Shown one piece after another: positions 16,864 through 26,524 of a stretch of 40,328 bases of DNA. Position 1 is the first letter of the stretch, and each line of letters opens with the position of its first letter. The DNA is taken from positions 1 to 40,328 of the forward strand of contig JAITSL010000005.1 of the NCBI GenBank assembly GCA_031287855.1. The letters run 5' to 3'. The position numbers and the translations under genes are program-made. Source of the DNA: Candidatus Endomicrobiellum roisinitermitis. Its GTDB lineage: Bacteria > Elusimicrobiota > Endomicrobiia > Endomicrobiales > Endomicrobiaceae. The notes under the pieces are model-generated. The model ran no database searches, had not been told where the DNA came from, and saw only the letters and a program-made list of their open reading frames with translations.

Positions 16864-18222
16864 ATGAGAAATATAGTCATACCTGATAAATACAAGTCTA
16901 TAATTGACAAGATTACTATTACTGCACAAGAGTACAATTTTGATGTTTATATAGTGGGTGGGTTTCTAAGAGACATTATTTTAAATAGAGAGTCCAAAGA
17001 TCTAGATATAATGGTTTGTCTAAAAAAAAATGACACTGATGGAAATAAGCACCTTGCTGGTATAAATTTTTCTAGAATTTTATCTAAAAAGTATAATTTA
17101 AGTAACCCTGTTGTTTTTGAAAGATTTGGTACTGCTAAGTTGCTTATAGACAATGAAGAAGTTGAATTTGTAATGCCTAGAAAAGAATACTATAATTTAA
17201 ACTCAAGAAATCCAGATACTCAAGTTACGTCTTTGCAACAAGATGCTTTAAGAAGAGATTTTACTATAAATGCATTATTTTTAAAGCTTGATAATAATAC
17301 TATTTTAGATTTTACTTCCAATGGTCTTAGCGATATTGAAAAAAAAATTATTAGAGTAACAGATACTCAAAATGCAAGAATTATTTTTGAGCAAGATCCT
17401 TTAAGAATTTTACGAGCTGTTCGTCAACATTTACAACTAAGTTTTACTATAGATCAGGACACATATAATGCGATGAAACTTTCATCAAAGCGTATAAGAG
17501 TTGTGTCTTATGAACGTATAAGAGATGAAATAAATAAAATTTTAGTAGAAAATGAACCTTCAAAAGCATTTTTGATGATGGATGACTTAGGCTTATTGCA
17601 GGAAATTTTACCTGAAATAGCAAATTTAAAAAATCTTGAGCATTCTTTAAAAGTTTTGGATGGAACAAAAAATGATATTAGCATAAGAATGTTTGCCCTT
17701 TTACATGAAATTGGAAAATGGGCAACTTGTAGAGATGAGAATAATACAAATTTTTTTTATGATTGTAATATTGAAAGTGCTAAAATTGCAGAAGTTGTTT
17801 TAAAAAGGTTTAAATATTCTAAAGATTTTATACAAAAAGCAGTGCTTATTATTATGAATAGTTTATATCCTAAAATGCTGTATTCTGGTATTTGGACAGA
17901 TGTTGCTGTACGTAAGTTTGCTAAAAGATGTGGTAATGAATTGGAATCAATAATAGAGGTCTCTAAGACTAATTTTGACAAAGATAATATTAAGGTTTTT
18001 GAAGAACTGCTTTTTAAAATTGAAAAATTAAAGTTAAAAAAAATGTTATATATAAAACCGGATTTAATAGCTGGCAAAGAATTAATGATGATATTTAATA
18101 GACCGCAAGGGAAATGGGTACAAGCTGTTAAAGATAAAATTGAAGAAATGCAAATTGAAGATCCTAATATTACTAAGGAAGATGTCATTGAGAATATAAA
18201 AAAATTAAATGATTTAAACTAA
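16864..18222 (+). CDS. cca: CCA tRNA nucleotidyltransferase / poly(A) polymerase family with HD-like domain
   Basis: 452 residues from the ATG at 16864; an in-frame TTG at 16798 lies in poorly conserved sequence. The class II nucleotidyltransferase head has VGGFLRD (31-37) and the metal-binding DLD (46-48), followed by RRDFTINALF (130-139) and FEQDPLRILRAVR, the tRNA/nucleotide recognition helices. ALLHEIGKWA is the HD-domain position, with the histidine but not a full HD pair. The family adds or repairs CCA at tRNA 3' ends or polyadenylates RNA; which of the two cannot be told from sequence alone. There is no Shine-Dalgarno before the ATG, only A/T sequence. Confidence 0.85.
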   Translation: MRNIVIPDKYKSIIDKITITAQEYNFDVYIVGGFLRDIILNRESKDLDIMVCLKKNDTDGNKHLAGINFSRILSKKYNLSNPVVFERFGTAKLLIDNEEVEFVMPRKEYYNLNSRNPDTQVTSLQQDALRRDFTINALFLKLDNNTILDFTSNGLSDIEKKIIRVTDTQNARIIFEQDPLRILRAVRQHLQLSFTIDQDTYNAMKLSSKRIRVVSYERIRDEINKILVENEPSKAFLMMDDLGLLQEILPEIANLKNLEHSLKVLDGTKNDISIRMFALLHEIGKWATCRDENNTNFFYDCNIESAKIAEVVLKRFKYSKDFIQKAVLIIMNSLYPKMLYSGIWTDVAVRKFAKRCGNELESIIEVSKTNFDKDNIKVFEELLFKIEKLKLKKMLYIKPDLIAGKELMMIFNRPQGKWVQAVKDKIEEMQIEDPNITKEDVIENIKKLNDLN

Positions 18223-18233
18223 GAGAGGCCACA

Positions 18234-18470
18234 ATGACTGAAGATAAAGAACAAGAACAAATTCCGCAAGAAAATAATAATATTGAAACTGAATCTGGTC
18301 AAATTAAAAAAGAAGAAAGTATTGAACGTACCCGCGATATTGAAGGGCTGCTTATAGGTGGAGTTGTAGGTTTAATAGTTGGAATAATAATTTCATTTAA
18401 TGCTATTTTTGCAATGCAGATTGGAATGTTTTTAGGTCTTATAGTTGGTGTAAGAATTAAAAAAAAGTAA
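18234..18470 (+). CDS. Small glycine-rich membrane protein
   Basis: 78 residues. The first 40 are charged (Glu, Gln, Lys), and the last 38 form two short glycine-zipper-like membrane helices (GLLIGGVVGLIVGIIIS and MQIGMFLGLIVG) ending in a Lys cluster. GAGAGG stands before the ATG. It lies 11 bases after the nucleotidyltransferase gene and 29 bases before the TPR gene. I do not recognise the family. Confidence 0.6.
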   Translation: MTEDKEQEQIPQENNNIETESGQIKKEESIERTRDIEGLLIGGVVGLIVGIIISFNAIFAMQIGMFLGLIVGVRIKKK

Positions 18471-18499
18471 CTTGCTTTAAAATACAGCAAGGAGAGGTT

Positions 18500-21016
18500 A
18501 TGCAGGAAGATAATTCCTATAAGAAAAGTATAATTGAAAATTTAAGTAAGCAAATTGAATCTATAAACCAAGAAATTCAGCAATTGGCGACTTCTCATGC
18601 TGCAAAATTACAAGAATATATATATAGCTTTAAAGAAGAGTTAGATTTAATTTCTAAAGAAAATGAAGAAATTATTATTGAAAAAGAAAGGCAAGATAGT
18701 CTTTCAAATATTAGAAGTGTAGCAGACTCAGACGTGAGTTTGCATAAAAATGCAAACCAAAATTCAAGTTCCAACTCTAACACGAGTTCGACTAACAATC
18801 AAAATGATATATTAAAAGATATAAGGTCTAAACTTAAGAATTTAGACGATATAATAAAAAAAGCAAAAGAATCTAAAAATGACAATGAGACAAAAACTCA
18901 AGGTGATATATCTCAAAAATCTTCTAGCAATGAAATAGAAAATCAAGACAGTATATCTCAAAACATTTCTAACAATGAAAAAACAAATGAAAATACACAA
19001 CAGGACAAAGAAGAGTCCCCCTGTGATATTAGGACTCAGGAACCTACTGCTTCTAATGAAGAAAAACAAGATGTTGATAAGAATACTATTGTAAAAAAAG
19101 AAGACGATACTGTTACTATTGGAAAATTTGACGAACTTATTAGAACAGAGCCAACTAATTTTAAGCATTATATGGAAAGAGCAAATTTGTATCTTAAAAA
19201 AAATAATTACGATAAGGCAGAAGCTGACTACAAAAAAGCTCAAGAACTTACTCAATCAAAAGACATATATGTTTTACTTGCTTTAGCAAATCTTTATAAT
19301 TTAAATAACAGCCCTAAAAAAGCCTTATCGTTATATGATCAAGCTTTAGAAATAAATCCATCTGACATAGATGTTTTACAGCAGAGGGCAACATGTTATT
19401 TAAATTTACAAAAAGAAGAAGAGTTTTTAGAAAATATTGAAAAAGCAATATCCTTAGATGAAAATAATGCAAAAAATTATGCTATAAGAGCAGAGTATAA
19501 TGCTTCAAAAGGGTACTATCGTAAAGCGCTTGAGGATGTAAATAAAGTTATAAAACTTCGTTCTGACAATGTAAGTGCAAAATATTTTAGAGGTGTAATG
19601 TATTATAATCTTGAAAAATATAATGAATGTTATGATGATATGAAACAAAGTATAGAATTTAAAACAAATGAAAATGAAGTGTATAAGTATATTGGAATTT
19701 GCAGTTTTAAATTGAATAAACTTGAAGTTGCAAAAGAGTATTTAATAAAAGCTGTTGATATTGGTGTTGGAGATGAGTCCGTTTTTTATTATAAGGCTCA
19801 GGTTGAGTATGAGATTGGAAATTTTGACGCAAGTCTTAAAGATGTGTCAAAAGTTATAGATATGAACCCTAAAGAATATAAATATTATTTACTTAGAGCT
19901 AGAGTTTGTGATAAAAAAGGATTTTTTGATCAAGCAGATAAAGATTATGAAAAAGCTTATAAGTTGGAGTCAACTTTAGATCTGCTTATTGAAAAAGCTG
20001 ACTTTTTAATAAAGCATGAAAAATATAAACAAGCTTTAAAAGACTACACCCTAGCAATAAGTTTAGATGGGACGAAGGCAAACTTTTATAAACAACGTTC
20101 TTATATATATGAAAAACTTGGTAAATCTAGTAAAAGTAAGGATGACTTGGATAAAGCTTTATCTATAAATCCTTCATTAGCAGCACAAGCACAAGTATTA
20201 CCAACTTTAGAAACAACATTTGTTTTGGTGTCACAGGAGGAACAAAAACCAGTTCAAAATTCAGATGTTGAGCAAGTTTCTTCTTTAATGTCACTAGAGG
20301 AGTCTGATCCGGCTTTAAATTCGGAGCAGATATCTCAAAAACAGAGTATTGATCAACATCAAATAGAAGCTAAAAAAGAAGCTGTTATTGAAGAAAATAT
20401 TAAAGATCAAGAGCATTCTGGTGTGCAAAATGAAAAAGAAATAAATCAAGCTAAAGAGATGGAGCTTTCAAATGTAAATTCAGTTCAAGACCCAGAGCCA
20501 GTTTTAGAGCCTCAATCAATTCCAGCATCGAAAGCTCAAGTAGCACCAATACAGGTGTCTGGGGTAAGTGCTGATGTTGTTTTTAATAGAGCTAATATTA
20601 ACTATAAAAATAAAAAATTTGATACAGCTTTAAAAGATATAGAAACTATTATTTCGCAAGATCAAAAATATGTAAAGGCTTATAATCTTAGAGCCGAAAT
20701 TTATCATCAACTTCAAGATCTTGATAAAGAATTACAAGATTTGAATAAATCAATAGAACTTGCGCCTAGTTTGTTTTTGCCTTATCTTAAAAGAGCCGAG
20801 ATTTATGTGTTGCAAAATAAAGAAGATCTAGCTTTCTCTGATTTTGCTAAAGCAGTAGAATTAAACCCTAAAAATGGTGGTGGTTATCTTGGACTTGCAA
20901 GAATTTATGCAAAGCGAGGACAAAAAGATAAAGCTTTAGAAAATTATAATAATGCAAAAAAATATGACTTAAAATCTGTAAAGATAGTAGATCAAGAGAT
21001 GCAAGCTTTGTCCTAA
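18500..21016 (+). CDS. Large tetratricopeptide-repeat protein
   Basis: 838 residues with AAGGAG before the ATG. Residues ~1-60 form a coiled coil; ~75-205 are Asn/Ser/Glu-rich and low in complexity. A long run of TPR units covers ~210-565 (repeated forms of YxxRAxxYxxxxxYxxAxxD), a second acidic linker ~570-690, and another four or so TPR units ~693-835. There is no signal peptide, so it is probably a cytoplasmic or membrane-peripheral scaffold for protein interactions. The low-complexity linkers may vary between strains. No catalytic domain is visible and the partner is unknown. Confidence 0.85.
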   Translation: MQEDNSYKKSIIENLSKQIESINQEIQQLATSHAAKLQEYIYSFKEELDLISKENEEIIIEKERQDSLSNIRSVADSDVSLHKNANQNSSSNSNTSSTNNQNDILKDIRSKLKNLDDIIKKAKESKNDNETKTQGDISQKSSSNEIENQDSISQNISNNEKTNENTQQDKEESPCDIRTQEPTASNEEKQDVDKNTIVKKEDDTVTIGKFDELIRTEPTNFKHYMERANLYLKKNNYDKAEADYKKAQELTQSKDIYVLLALANLYNLNNSPKKALSLYDQALEINPSDIDVLQQRATCYLNLQKEEEFLENIEKAISLDENNAKNYAIRAEYNASKGYYRKALEDVNKVIKLRSDNVSAKYFRGVMYYNLEKYNECYDDMKQSIEFKTNENEVYKYIGICSFKLNKLEVAKEYLIKAVDIGVGDESVFYYKAQVEYEIGNFDASLKDVSKVIDMNPKEYKYYLLRARVCDKKGFFDQADKDYEKAYKLESTLDLLIEKADFLIKHEKYKQALKDYTLAISLDGTKANFYKQRSYIYEKLGKSSKSKDDLDKALSINPSLAAQAQVLPTLETTFVLVSQEEQKPVQNSDVEQVSSLMSLEESDPALNSEQISQKQSIDQHQIEAKKEAVIEENIKDQEHSGVQNEKEINQAKEMELSNVNSVQDPEPVLEPQSIPASKAQVAPIQVSGVSADVVFNRANINYKNKKFDTALKDIETIISQDQKYVKAYNLRAEIYHQLQDLDKELQDLNKSIELAPSLFLPYLKRAEIYVLQNKEDLAFSDFAKAVELNPKNGGGYLGLARIYAKRGQKDKALENYNNAKKYDLKSVKIVDQEMQALS

Positions 21017-21020
21017 AAGT

Positions 21021-21088
21021 TTATGCCGATTACTTCAACAGCAATGCAGAAAACCTAACATATCCTTAAATTATGGCATAAGTTTTTT
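21021..21088 (+). terminator. Candidate terminator after the TPR gene
   Basis: TTATGCC (21021-21027) pairs with GGCATAA (21075-21081), which is followed directly by G and a run of six T. The 7-bp stem with a large loop is weak, but its place right after the last gene of the plus-strand block fits termination. Confidence 0.35.
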
Positions 21089-21129
21089 CAGTTTATCTAA
21101 CAAAATTTGACTGTGAAATTGTACATTAG

Positions 21130-21158
21130 TTGACATAAAGATAAAAAAATTATATAAT
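21130..21158 (+). promoter_or_regulatory. Perfect consensus sigma70 promoter
   Basis: TTGACA (21130-21135) and TATAAT (21153-21158) are both exact consensus, with an optimal 17-base spacer. It points at the 58-residue gene starting at 21275, which would have a 5' leader of about 110 bases. No other promoter in the window is as good. Confidence 0.75.
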
Positions 21159-21274
21159 GTTAGATTGTATATACATAATATAGGTTTGAGTAAATTATAT
21201 AATTGATAGCAATTTAGTAATTTTGTAAAGTATTTTTCTACAATAAACATATAGATAGTTAGGGGATATTTAGT

Positions 21275-21451
21275 ATGAATGAAAAATTGTTAAAAGAATT
21301 TGCAGTAAAAACTGGATACCTAGATGATATAGAAGGCGCTAATCGTAGTTCTGTTTCTAATAAGTCTGAGATAGGCAAAAAATTACATTCAGATCTGAAG
21401 TTGTCACTTTTAGCATATAATTTCGATTGTTTAATAGATGACTTTAGTTAA
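21275..21451 (+). CDS. 58-residue protein of unknown function
   Basis: The ATG at 21275 is preceded by AGGGGA eight bases upstream and, about 120 bases further up, by a perfect consensus promoter. The peptide begins MNEKLLKEFAVKTGYLDDIE and is mixed-charge, soluble, without membrane helix, with one Cys near the end. It stands alone between the convergent TPR and queE transcripts. I do not recognise it. The promoter and ribosome site argue for a real, strongly expressed gene, but the product could equally be an RNA whose leader matters. Confidence 0.55.
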   Translation: MNEKLLKEFAVKTGYLDDIEGANRSSVSNKSEIGKKLHSDLKLSLLAYNFDCLIDDFS

Positions 21452-21519
21452 TTTTTTGTAACCTGTAAATAATTCTAGAATTTCTAAAAAAATTATACAA
21501 TTTTGCCTTATATACTCTT

Positions 21520-22257
21520 TTAGCGTATTTTGTATATTTTATGCAATTGTACCATTAATGTTACGTTATAAAGATATTTTTTTGAAAACATGTAAAACAA
21601 ATGTAAGTTTTGTATTTTAGGTTTATTTTTATCTAATGATGGTTGTAGTATTAATGGCGTGTTTTTAGCTGTGGATTTTATTATTTTTATAGTTTGTTTT
21701 ATTTCTTGTAGTGTTGTGTTTTTTGTCATTACACATTTTATAAAAACGCTATTTGTTTTTTTACAAGTTGCGATTTCTAAAAATTTTTTATGTTCTTTCC
21801 AAAAAGATTTTTTGCATTCTGAAGGAAATTTAAAGTCCATAGCAACTATATCACAAAATTTTATAATTTGAGTTAAATTTTTGTATAAAATGCCGTTTGT
21901 TTCAAGATATATGGTAAATCCTCTTATTTTAAGTCTAGGTATTATTTCTTTTAAAAAATCAACATATAATAAAGGTTCTCCGCCAGTAAAAGCAATAGAA
22001 GGTTTAGTAAAAGCAAAACTTTTTTTATTTTTTGTGTATATAGCTTCAACCTTTTTTATAACTTCTAAAACAGTTAAATGTTTTGCTTTTTTTGATACAA
22101 CTATAGAATAGCTGGTGTCACAGTAATTACATTTAAGGTTGCACCCGGCAAACCTTACAAAAATTTGAGGGAGGCCTGTATATAAAGCTTCTCCTTGAAA
22201 AGAAAAAAATACTTCATGAAATGGAGCTTGTATATTATTTAATAATGGTAGGGTCAT
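21520..22257 (-). CDS. queE: 7-carboxy-7-deazaguanine synthase (radical SAM)
   Basis: Third enzyme of preQ0 synthesis: ring contraction of 6-carboxytetrahydropterin to 7-carboxy-7-deazaguanine. 245 residues. The radical-SAM motif C39-x3-C43-x2-C46 lies in AGCNLKCNYCDTSYS, preceded by FFSFQGEALYTGLPQIFVRF, the QueE substrate-binding start. FTGGEPLLY is the GGEP motif for SAM. The start overlaps queC by 23 bases, so the two are coupled. Confidence 0.93.
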   Translation of the reverse strand: MTLPLLNNIQAPFHEVFFSFQGEALYTGLPQIFVRFAGCNLKCNYCDTSYSIVVSKKAKHLTVLEVIKKVEAIYTKNKKSFAFTKPSIAFTGGEPLLYVDFLKEIIPRLKIRGFTIYLETNGILYKNLTQIIKFCDIVAMDFKFPSECKKSFWKEHKKFLEIATCKKTNSVFIKCVMTKNTTLQEIKQTIKIIKSTAKNTPLILQPSLDKNKPKIQNLHLFYMFSKKYLYNVTLMVQLHKIYKIR

Positions 22258-22891
22258 CGATTTTTGCCTCTTTAAATCCTTTTGCCCTTAGTTTGCAGGA
22301 ATCGCATTGCATACATGGTTTATCAAACCCATTATAACAAGTCCAAGTATTTTTATAGATTACATTTAATTTTGTTCCTAATTTTATTATTTGAGCTTTA
22401 TTTAACTTTAAAAGAGGTGCTTGAATTATTATTTTTGTTTTTAAACTTTTTAAAACGTTATTATATGCTTTTATAAACTCTGGAGTACAATCAGGATAAT
22501 TAGAAAAATCCACAGCATTAACTCCAATAAATATGTTATTAGCGTTAATTGATTGTGCAAAAGAGAGTGCGTAGGAAAGAAATAAGGTGTTTCTACCAAG
22601 CACATAAGTTGGCGGGATAGTTCTAGGTAAACGTTTATGTATGGGAACTTTTTTGTTTTTATTAGTTAAAACATCGTTTGCCCAAGGTAACCTTATTTTG
22701 ATAAGAGAGTAATTGACATTTGCTAAATTGGCAATTTTTATTGCAGAGTTTATTTCTTTTTTATGTTTTTGTCCATAATCAAATATTATACAGTTGCATT
22801 TATACCCCTTTGATAGTGTGTAATATAATATTGTTGTAGAATCTAGCCCTCCAGAAAGTAAAACTACTGCTTTTTTTGCTGGCGATTTCAT
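22235..22891 (-). CDS. queC: 7-cyano-7-deazaguanine synthase
   Basis: Converts 7-carboxy-7-deazaguanine to preQ0 with ATP and ammonia. 218 residues. The PP-loop ATP site is SGGLDS (13-18). Four C-terminal cysteines (C185, C193, C196, C199, in WTCYNGFDKPCMQCDSCK) form the zinc site. It is followed by queE and preceded 67 bases upstream by queD. Confidence 0.95.
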   Translation of the reverse strand: MKSPAKKAVVLLSGGLDSTTILYYTLSKGYKCNCIIFDYGQKHKKEINSAIKIANLANVNYSLIKIRLPWANDVLTNKNKKVPIHKRLPRTIPPTYVLGRNTLFLSYALSFAQSINANNIFIGVNAVDFSNYPDCTPEFIKAYNNVLKSLKTKIIIQAPLLKLNKAQIIKLGTKLNVIYKNTWTCYNGFDKPCMQCDSCKLRAKGFKEAKIDDPTIIK

Positions 22892-22958
22892 ATTTCATGT
22901 TCCTTTAAATATTTGCAAGTCTTTAAATCAGATAGTATTATAAGTTGTATGATTTATT

Positions 22959-23327
22959 TTATATGCTTGCTATTGCACAAGAAGATTGACTCTCCCACAC
23001 TTCTACTTCGCATACTTTAGCATTTTCTGTTTCTATAGATTTTAATTGTTCTAGAATAAATGATGCTAAATTTTCTGCAGTCGGATTAATTTTGTCAAAA
23101 GGTTCTATTTCGTTTAAGAATTTATGATCTAAATATAAAATAATTTTCTCCAAATGTTTTTTTATGTAATTGAAATCTATTAACATGCCGGTCTTGTCTA
23201 ATTTTGTTCCGCAAAAAACTGCCTTTATTTTCCAATTATGGCCGTGTAAATTTTCACATTTACCTTTGTATTCTCTAAGACAGTGCGCTGAAGAAAAATT
23301 TTTTGTAACTGAAAGTTTGTAGTTCAT
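22959..23327 (-). CDS. queD: 6-carboxy-5,6,7,8-tetrahydropterin synthase
   Basis: First committed step of queuosine synthesis, from dihydroneopterin triphosphate. 122 residues from the ATG at 23327, preferred over an in-frame ATG at 23345 because GGGA lies just upstream and family members begin near this point. Zinc ligands H15, H28 and H30 (FSSAHC, NLHGHNW) and catalytic Cys24 are present. The C-terminal CEVEVWESQ is typical. With queC and queE it gives preQ0; queF, tgt and queA are not in this window. Confidence 0.93.
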   Translation of the reverse strand: MNYKLSVTKNFSSAHCLREYKGKCENLHGHNWKIKAVFCGTKLDKTGMLIDFNYIKKHLEKIILYLDHKFLNEIEPFDKINPTAENLASFILEQLKSIETENAKVCEVEVWESQSSCAIASI

Positions 23328-23331
23328 TTTT

Positions 23332-24174
23332 TTATCCCAAATCAATTTTTTTAATATTTGTTATTTCTTTTCCAAAAAAACGATATCCTATTTTTTTAAA
23401 TTTTGAAGGGTTGTCACTTACATAAAATTTAAAATATGGTTTGTCGTTGTTTGCCAATAAGTTTTTTTCTATTAAAATGTTTTTAACTTCTTGGGATATT
23501 GCTTGTGCAGAATCTATTAAAGTAATATTGTCTGCAAGATGTTTTCTTATTATATTTTTTAAAAGTGGATAGTGTGTGCATCCTAAAACAATAGTGTCAA
23601 TTTTTTTGTTTAAAAGTGGTTGTATGTACTTTTGCACAATAGCATATGTAAACTCGCAATTGATAAATCCTTCCTCTACGATTGGGACAAACAGAGGACA
23701 AGCTTGCTGGTATACTTTTACTTTTGCAAGTTTATTTATTTCTTTAGGGTAAGATTTGCTGTTTATGGTACCTTCAGTACCTATGATACCAATCTTTTTG
23801 TTTTTAGAAGCAAGGATTGAGATTTTTGCTCCAGGTTTTATAACTCCTACTATTGGAATTTTAAACTTTTTTTGCAAGACTGGCAAAGCAAATGCTGTTG
23901 CAGTGTTGCACGCTATGACAATTAATTTAACTTTTTGTTTAATTAAAAAAGATGTTATTTCTTTTGAAAATTTTATAACTGTATTTTGTGACTTAGACCC
24001 ATACGGCACATGTGCGGTATCGCCAAAATATATTAAATTTTCATAAGGTAAAACCTTACATATTTCTGACATTACTGTAAGTCCGCCAAAACCAGAATCA
24101 AAAATACCTATTGGATTATTGTTTATTGGTTTGCTCTTTTGCTTTTTTTGCATAATATTTAACAATTCCTTCAT
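23332..24174 (-). CDS. murI: Glutamate racemase
   Basis: Makes D-glutamate for peptidoglycan. 280 residues from 24174, which overlaps the amidase gene by 59 bases; an in-frame ATG at 24153 would shorten it by seven. GIFDSGFGGLTV is the N-terminal signature. The two catalytic cysteines lie in VIACNTATA and LGCTHYPLL. The gene stands after a cell-wall amidase and before queD. Confidence 0.94.
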   Translation of the reverse strand: MKELLNIMQKKQKSKPINNNPIGIFDSGFGGLTVMSEICKVLPYENLIYFGDTAHVPYGSKSQNTVIKFSKEITSFLIKQKVKLIVIACNTATAFALPVLQKKFKIPIVGVIKPGAKISILASKNKKIGIIGTEGTINSKSYPKEINKLAKVKVYQQACPLFVPIVEEGFINCEFTYAIVQKYIQPLLNKKIDTIVLGCTHYPLLKNIIRKHLADNITLIDSAQAISQEVKNILIEKNLLANNDKPYFKFYVSDNPSKFKKIGYRFFGKEITNIKKIDLG

Positions 24175-25840
24175 ATATGGAGTCTGCTATTGCAGCACGA
24201 AATCTCCTTGTGTTTAACTTTGCTTCTTCTGCGTAATTACTTAAAAAAGCGCATTCTACAAGCACTGATGGCATTTGCGCGCCTCTTAAAACATAAAAAC
24301 TTGCTTGTTTTATACCTCTATTAGGTATTTTAAGTCTCAATGGCATTTTCTCTAATATAAATGCGCTAAGCTCAGATGAGGCGTTCATATATTCGTTAGC
24401 TGTCATGGACCATAACATTTCTTGTAACAAAGCACGTTTTTTGTTTGGCTTACCTTCCAATTCCAAAACGGAATTTTCCAAAACTGCAGTAGCTGCTGCT
24501 TCAGAGTCTGTTGCTTTTTCTGACAAAAAGTAAATTTCAAACCCATTTGCATTTTTGTTTAAGTTTGCATTGCAGTGTATTGATATGAACAAATCTGCAT
24601 TATGTTCGTTAGCGATGTTTGTTCTTTCTGCAAGAGGGATAAAAGTATCATCTTTCCTTGTAAGAATTACTTCATAATCATTGTCGTTGTCAAGAATAGA
24701 TTTTAACTCTTGCACGATTGCAAGGTTTACATCTTTTTCCTTTGTGCCGTTTACACCTATTGCCCCGGGATCTTCTCCACCATGTCCTGCGTCTAAAACT
24801 ATATTTTTTTTGTTTTTTGTAGGTTTCTTGTAAGACATAGTTGGCATTGTTTGAGTATCGTCAACTATATTAAAACTGTCATCAGCAATAGTATCTTGTG
24901 TGAATTTTGATACAGCAATTGCGTCTAAGTCTGTATTATCTATATTATTTTCAGTCATAGGAATGATTTGTGCTTGTCCATATATGTAAGGAGATGTAAT
25001 ATCTTTTTGTTGTAATTGCTCATCTTCGTCTTGTTCTAATTCCTGATCTTTAATAATATTTTCGTCAAATATTTTGATTGGTATAGAATGAAGTAGATCT
25101 ATTGTTATTCTGTTAGGATTAACCAGTTTTTCTACTTTGTAAGATTTTACTGTTTGTTGCAGATTTATCTTTACAACAGCAGATTTACCATTAGAATAGT
25201 ATTGAATATTTTTGATGATGCCATTATTTATTTCTAAAAGATCTTTCTGAACTTTACCTTTTAAAATAGTTAAAGTTATGCTTTGAGAAGTTTTTGCTAT
25301 GGTGTAAGATAGAGGTTCGTCTAAATGTATGGTGATTTTAGAACTTTCTTCTTTAGAAAAAAATCTTACTGTTGATATGTTTGATTTGTGTGTAACAATA
25401 AGCAGTAAAGCAGAAGGGTTCCATTGTACTATACTTTCTGTAATTTGTGAAAATTCGTTTGACGTAAGAATTTCGGGTGCTATATAGATACTTCCTTTTA
25501 TAAATCTAGAAGGTAAAGACATCCTTTTTTTTTTTCTGCCAAATACTACAGTAGTACTGTTTGCTTTAATGTCTATTTTCCTATTGTTTAAGCTCATAGT
25601 AACCTGAGAACTTACAGGCTTCCATTCTAAGTTTGCATTGTATATCTTAGCTATTTCTTTTATAGAAAAATATTTTGTTTGATCAGATATTGTGTATATA
25701 TTAATGCCATCAATTGTTTGGCCATCTACAACAACATTGATGTTTTCAGATGAAATCTTACCTTTTGGTTGAGCAAATATTGTTTTGTTGAAAATAAGTA
25801 TAATAGAAATTAAAGATAATAAAGTAAATAGTTTTTTCAT
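24116..25840 (-). CDS. N-acetylmuramoyl-L-alanine amidase with AMIN domain
   Basis: Cuts the bond between MurNAc and the stem peptide. 574 residues. A signal peptide (1-23) is followed by a copper-amine-oxidase-N-like domain (~30-150), an AMIN-type domain (~165-260, septal or wall targeting), an acidic linker, and the Amidase_3 zinc domain (~345-565). The zinc motif is VLDAGHGGEDPGAIG, with ISIHCNANLN, and PSVLVECAFLSN holding the catalytic Glu. It is periplasmic and probably acts in daughter-cell separation. The ATG overlaps the rpe stop (ATGA). Resembles AmiC in domain order. Confidence 0.9.
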   Translation of the reverse strand: MKKLFTLLSLISIILIFNKTIFAQPKGKISSENINVVVDGQTIDGINIYTISDQTKYFSIKEIAKIYNANLEWKPVSSQVTMSLNNRKIDIKANSTTVVFGRKKKRMSLPSRFIKGSIYIAPEILTSNEFSQITESIVQWNPSALLLIVTHKSNISTVRFFSKEESSKITIHLDEPLSYTIAKTSQSITLTILKGKVQKDLLEINNGIIKNIQYYSNGKSAVVKINLQQTVKSYKVEKLVNPNRITIDLLHSIPIKIFDENIIKDQELEQDEDEQLQQKDITSPYIYGQAQIIPMTENNIDNTDLDAIAVSKFTQDTIADDSFNIVDDTQTMPTMSYKKPTKNKKNIVLDAGHGGEDPGAIGVNGTKEKDVNLAIVQELKSILDNDNDYEVILTRKDDTFIPLAERTNIANEHNADLFISIHCNANLNKNANGFEIYFLSEKATDSEAAATAVLENSVLELEGKPNKKRALLQEMLWSMTANEYMNASSELSAFILEKMPLRLKIPNRGIKQASFYVLRGAQMPSVLVECAFLSNYAEEAKLNTRRFRAAIADSIYEGIVKYYAKKAKEQTNKQ

Positions 25841-26487
25841 AAGGCAAGAGATTTTATGGATTCTTTAAAATTTGTTGAAGAAAAAATATAACTTCCACTA
25901 ACTAAAATATCTGCGCCTGCATTGATGCAGACTTTAGCAGTTTGGTTGTTAATCCCACCATCAACTTCCACAAGACAATCGTATTTATGTTTGCTAATAA
26001 GGTTTTTTAAGTCATTTATTTTGCTAACCATATCGTCCATGAAAGATTGGCCACAAAAACCTGGTTCAACTGTCATAACTAAAACTAGATCTAAGTAAGG
26101 CAATAATTCTTTGATTTCTGATATACTTGTCTTTGGTTTTATAGATATACCTGCTTTAATGCCAGAATTTTTTATATCTTGTATTAGATTTTTTTTGCTA
26201 ACATTAACTTCGCTGTGGAAAGTTATTAAATCTGCGCCAGCTTTTTTAAAATCTTGATAATATTTTTGAGGTTCACTAACCATAAGATGTACATCAAAAA
26301 AAAGATTCGTGACTTTTCTAATAGATTTAACAACAGAGGCTCCTATTGTAATGTTAGGCACGAAATGTCCGTCCATAATGTCTATATGTAACCAGTCAGC
26401 TTTGGCATGTTCTACCATTTGTATGTCTTTTTCCAAATTTGCAAAATTTGCAGACAGAATGGAAGGAGCTATAATAATTTTCTTCAT
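25837..26487 (-). CDS. rpe: Ribulose-phosphate 3-epimerase
   Basis: Interconverts ribulose-5-P and xylulose-5-P, linking the pentose pathway to PRPP supply. 216 residues. APSILSANF at the N-terminus and the metal site HIDIMDGHFVPNITIG are typical; FHSEV and MTVEPGFCGQSF follow, and VDGGIN closes the barrel. Located between a PASTA protein and the amidase, coupled to the latter by a 4-base overlap. Confidence 0.95.
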   Translation of the reverse strand: MKKIIIAPSILSANFANLEKDIQMVEHAKADWLHIDIMDGHFVPNITIGASVVKSIRKVTNLFFDVHLMVSEPQKYYQDFKKAGADLITFHSEVNVSKKNLIQDIKNSGIKAGISIKPKTSISEIKELLPYLDLVLVMTVEPGFCGQSFMDDMVSKINDLKNLISKHKYDCLVEVDGGINNQTAKVCINAGADILVSGSYIFSSTNFKESIKSLAL

Positions 26488-26524
26488 ATATTTTTATTTG
26501 CCTCGCGTTTTATGATTGTTATTG

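Noticed and set aside
17757-18188. 143-codon minus-strand frame inside the nucleotidyltransferase gene
   Set aside because: Shadow frame caused by A/T-rich codons; the plus-strand protein has conserved family motifs.
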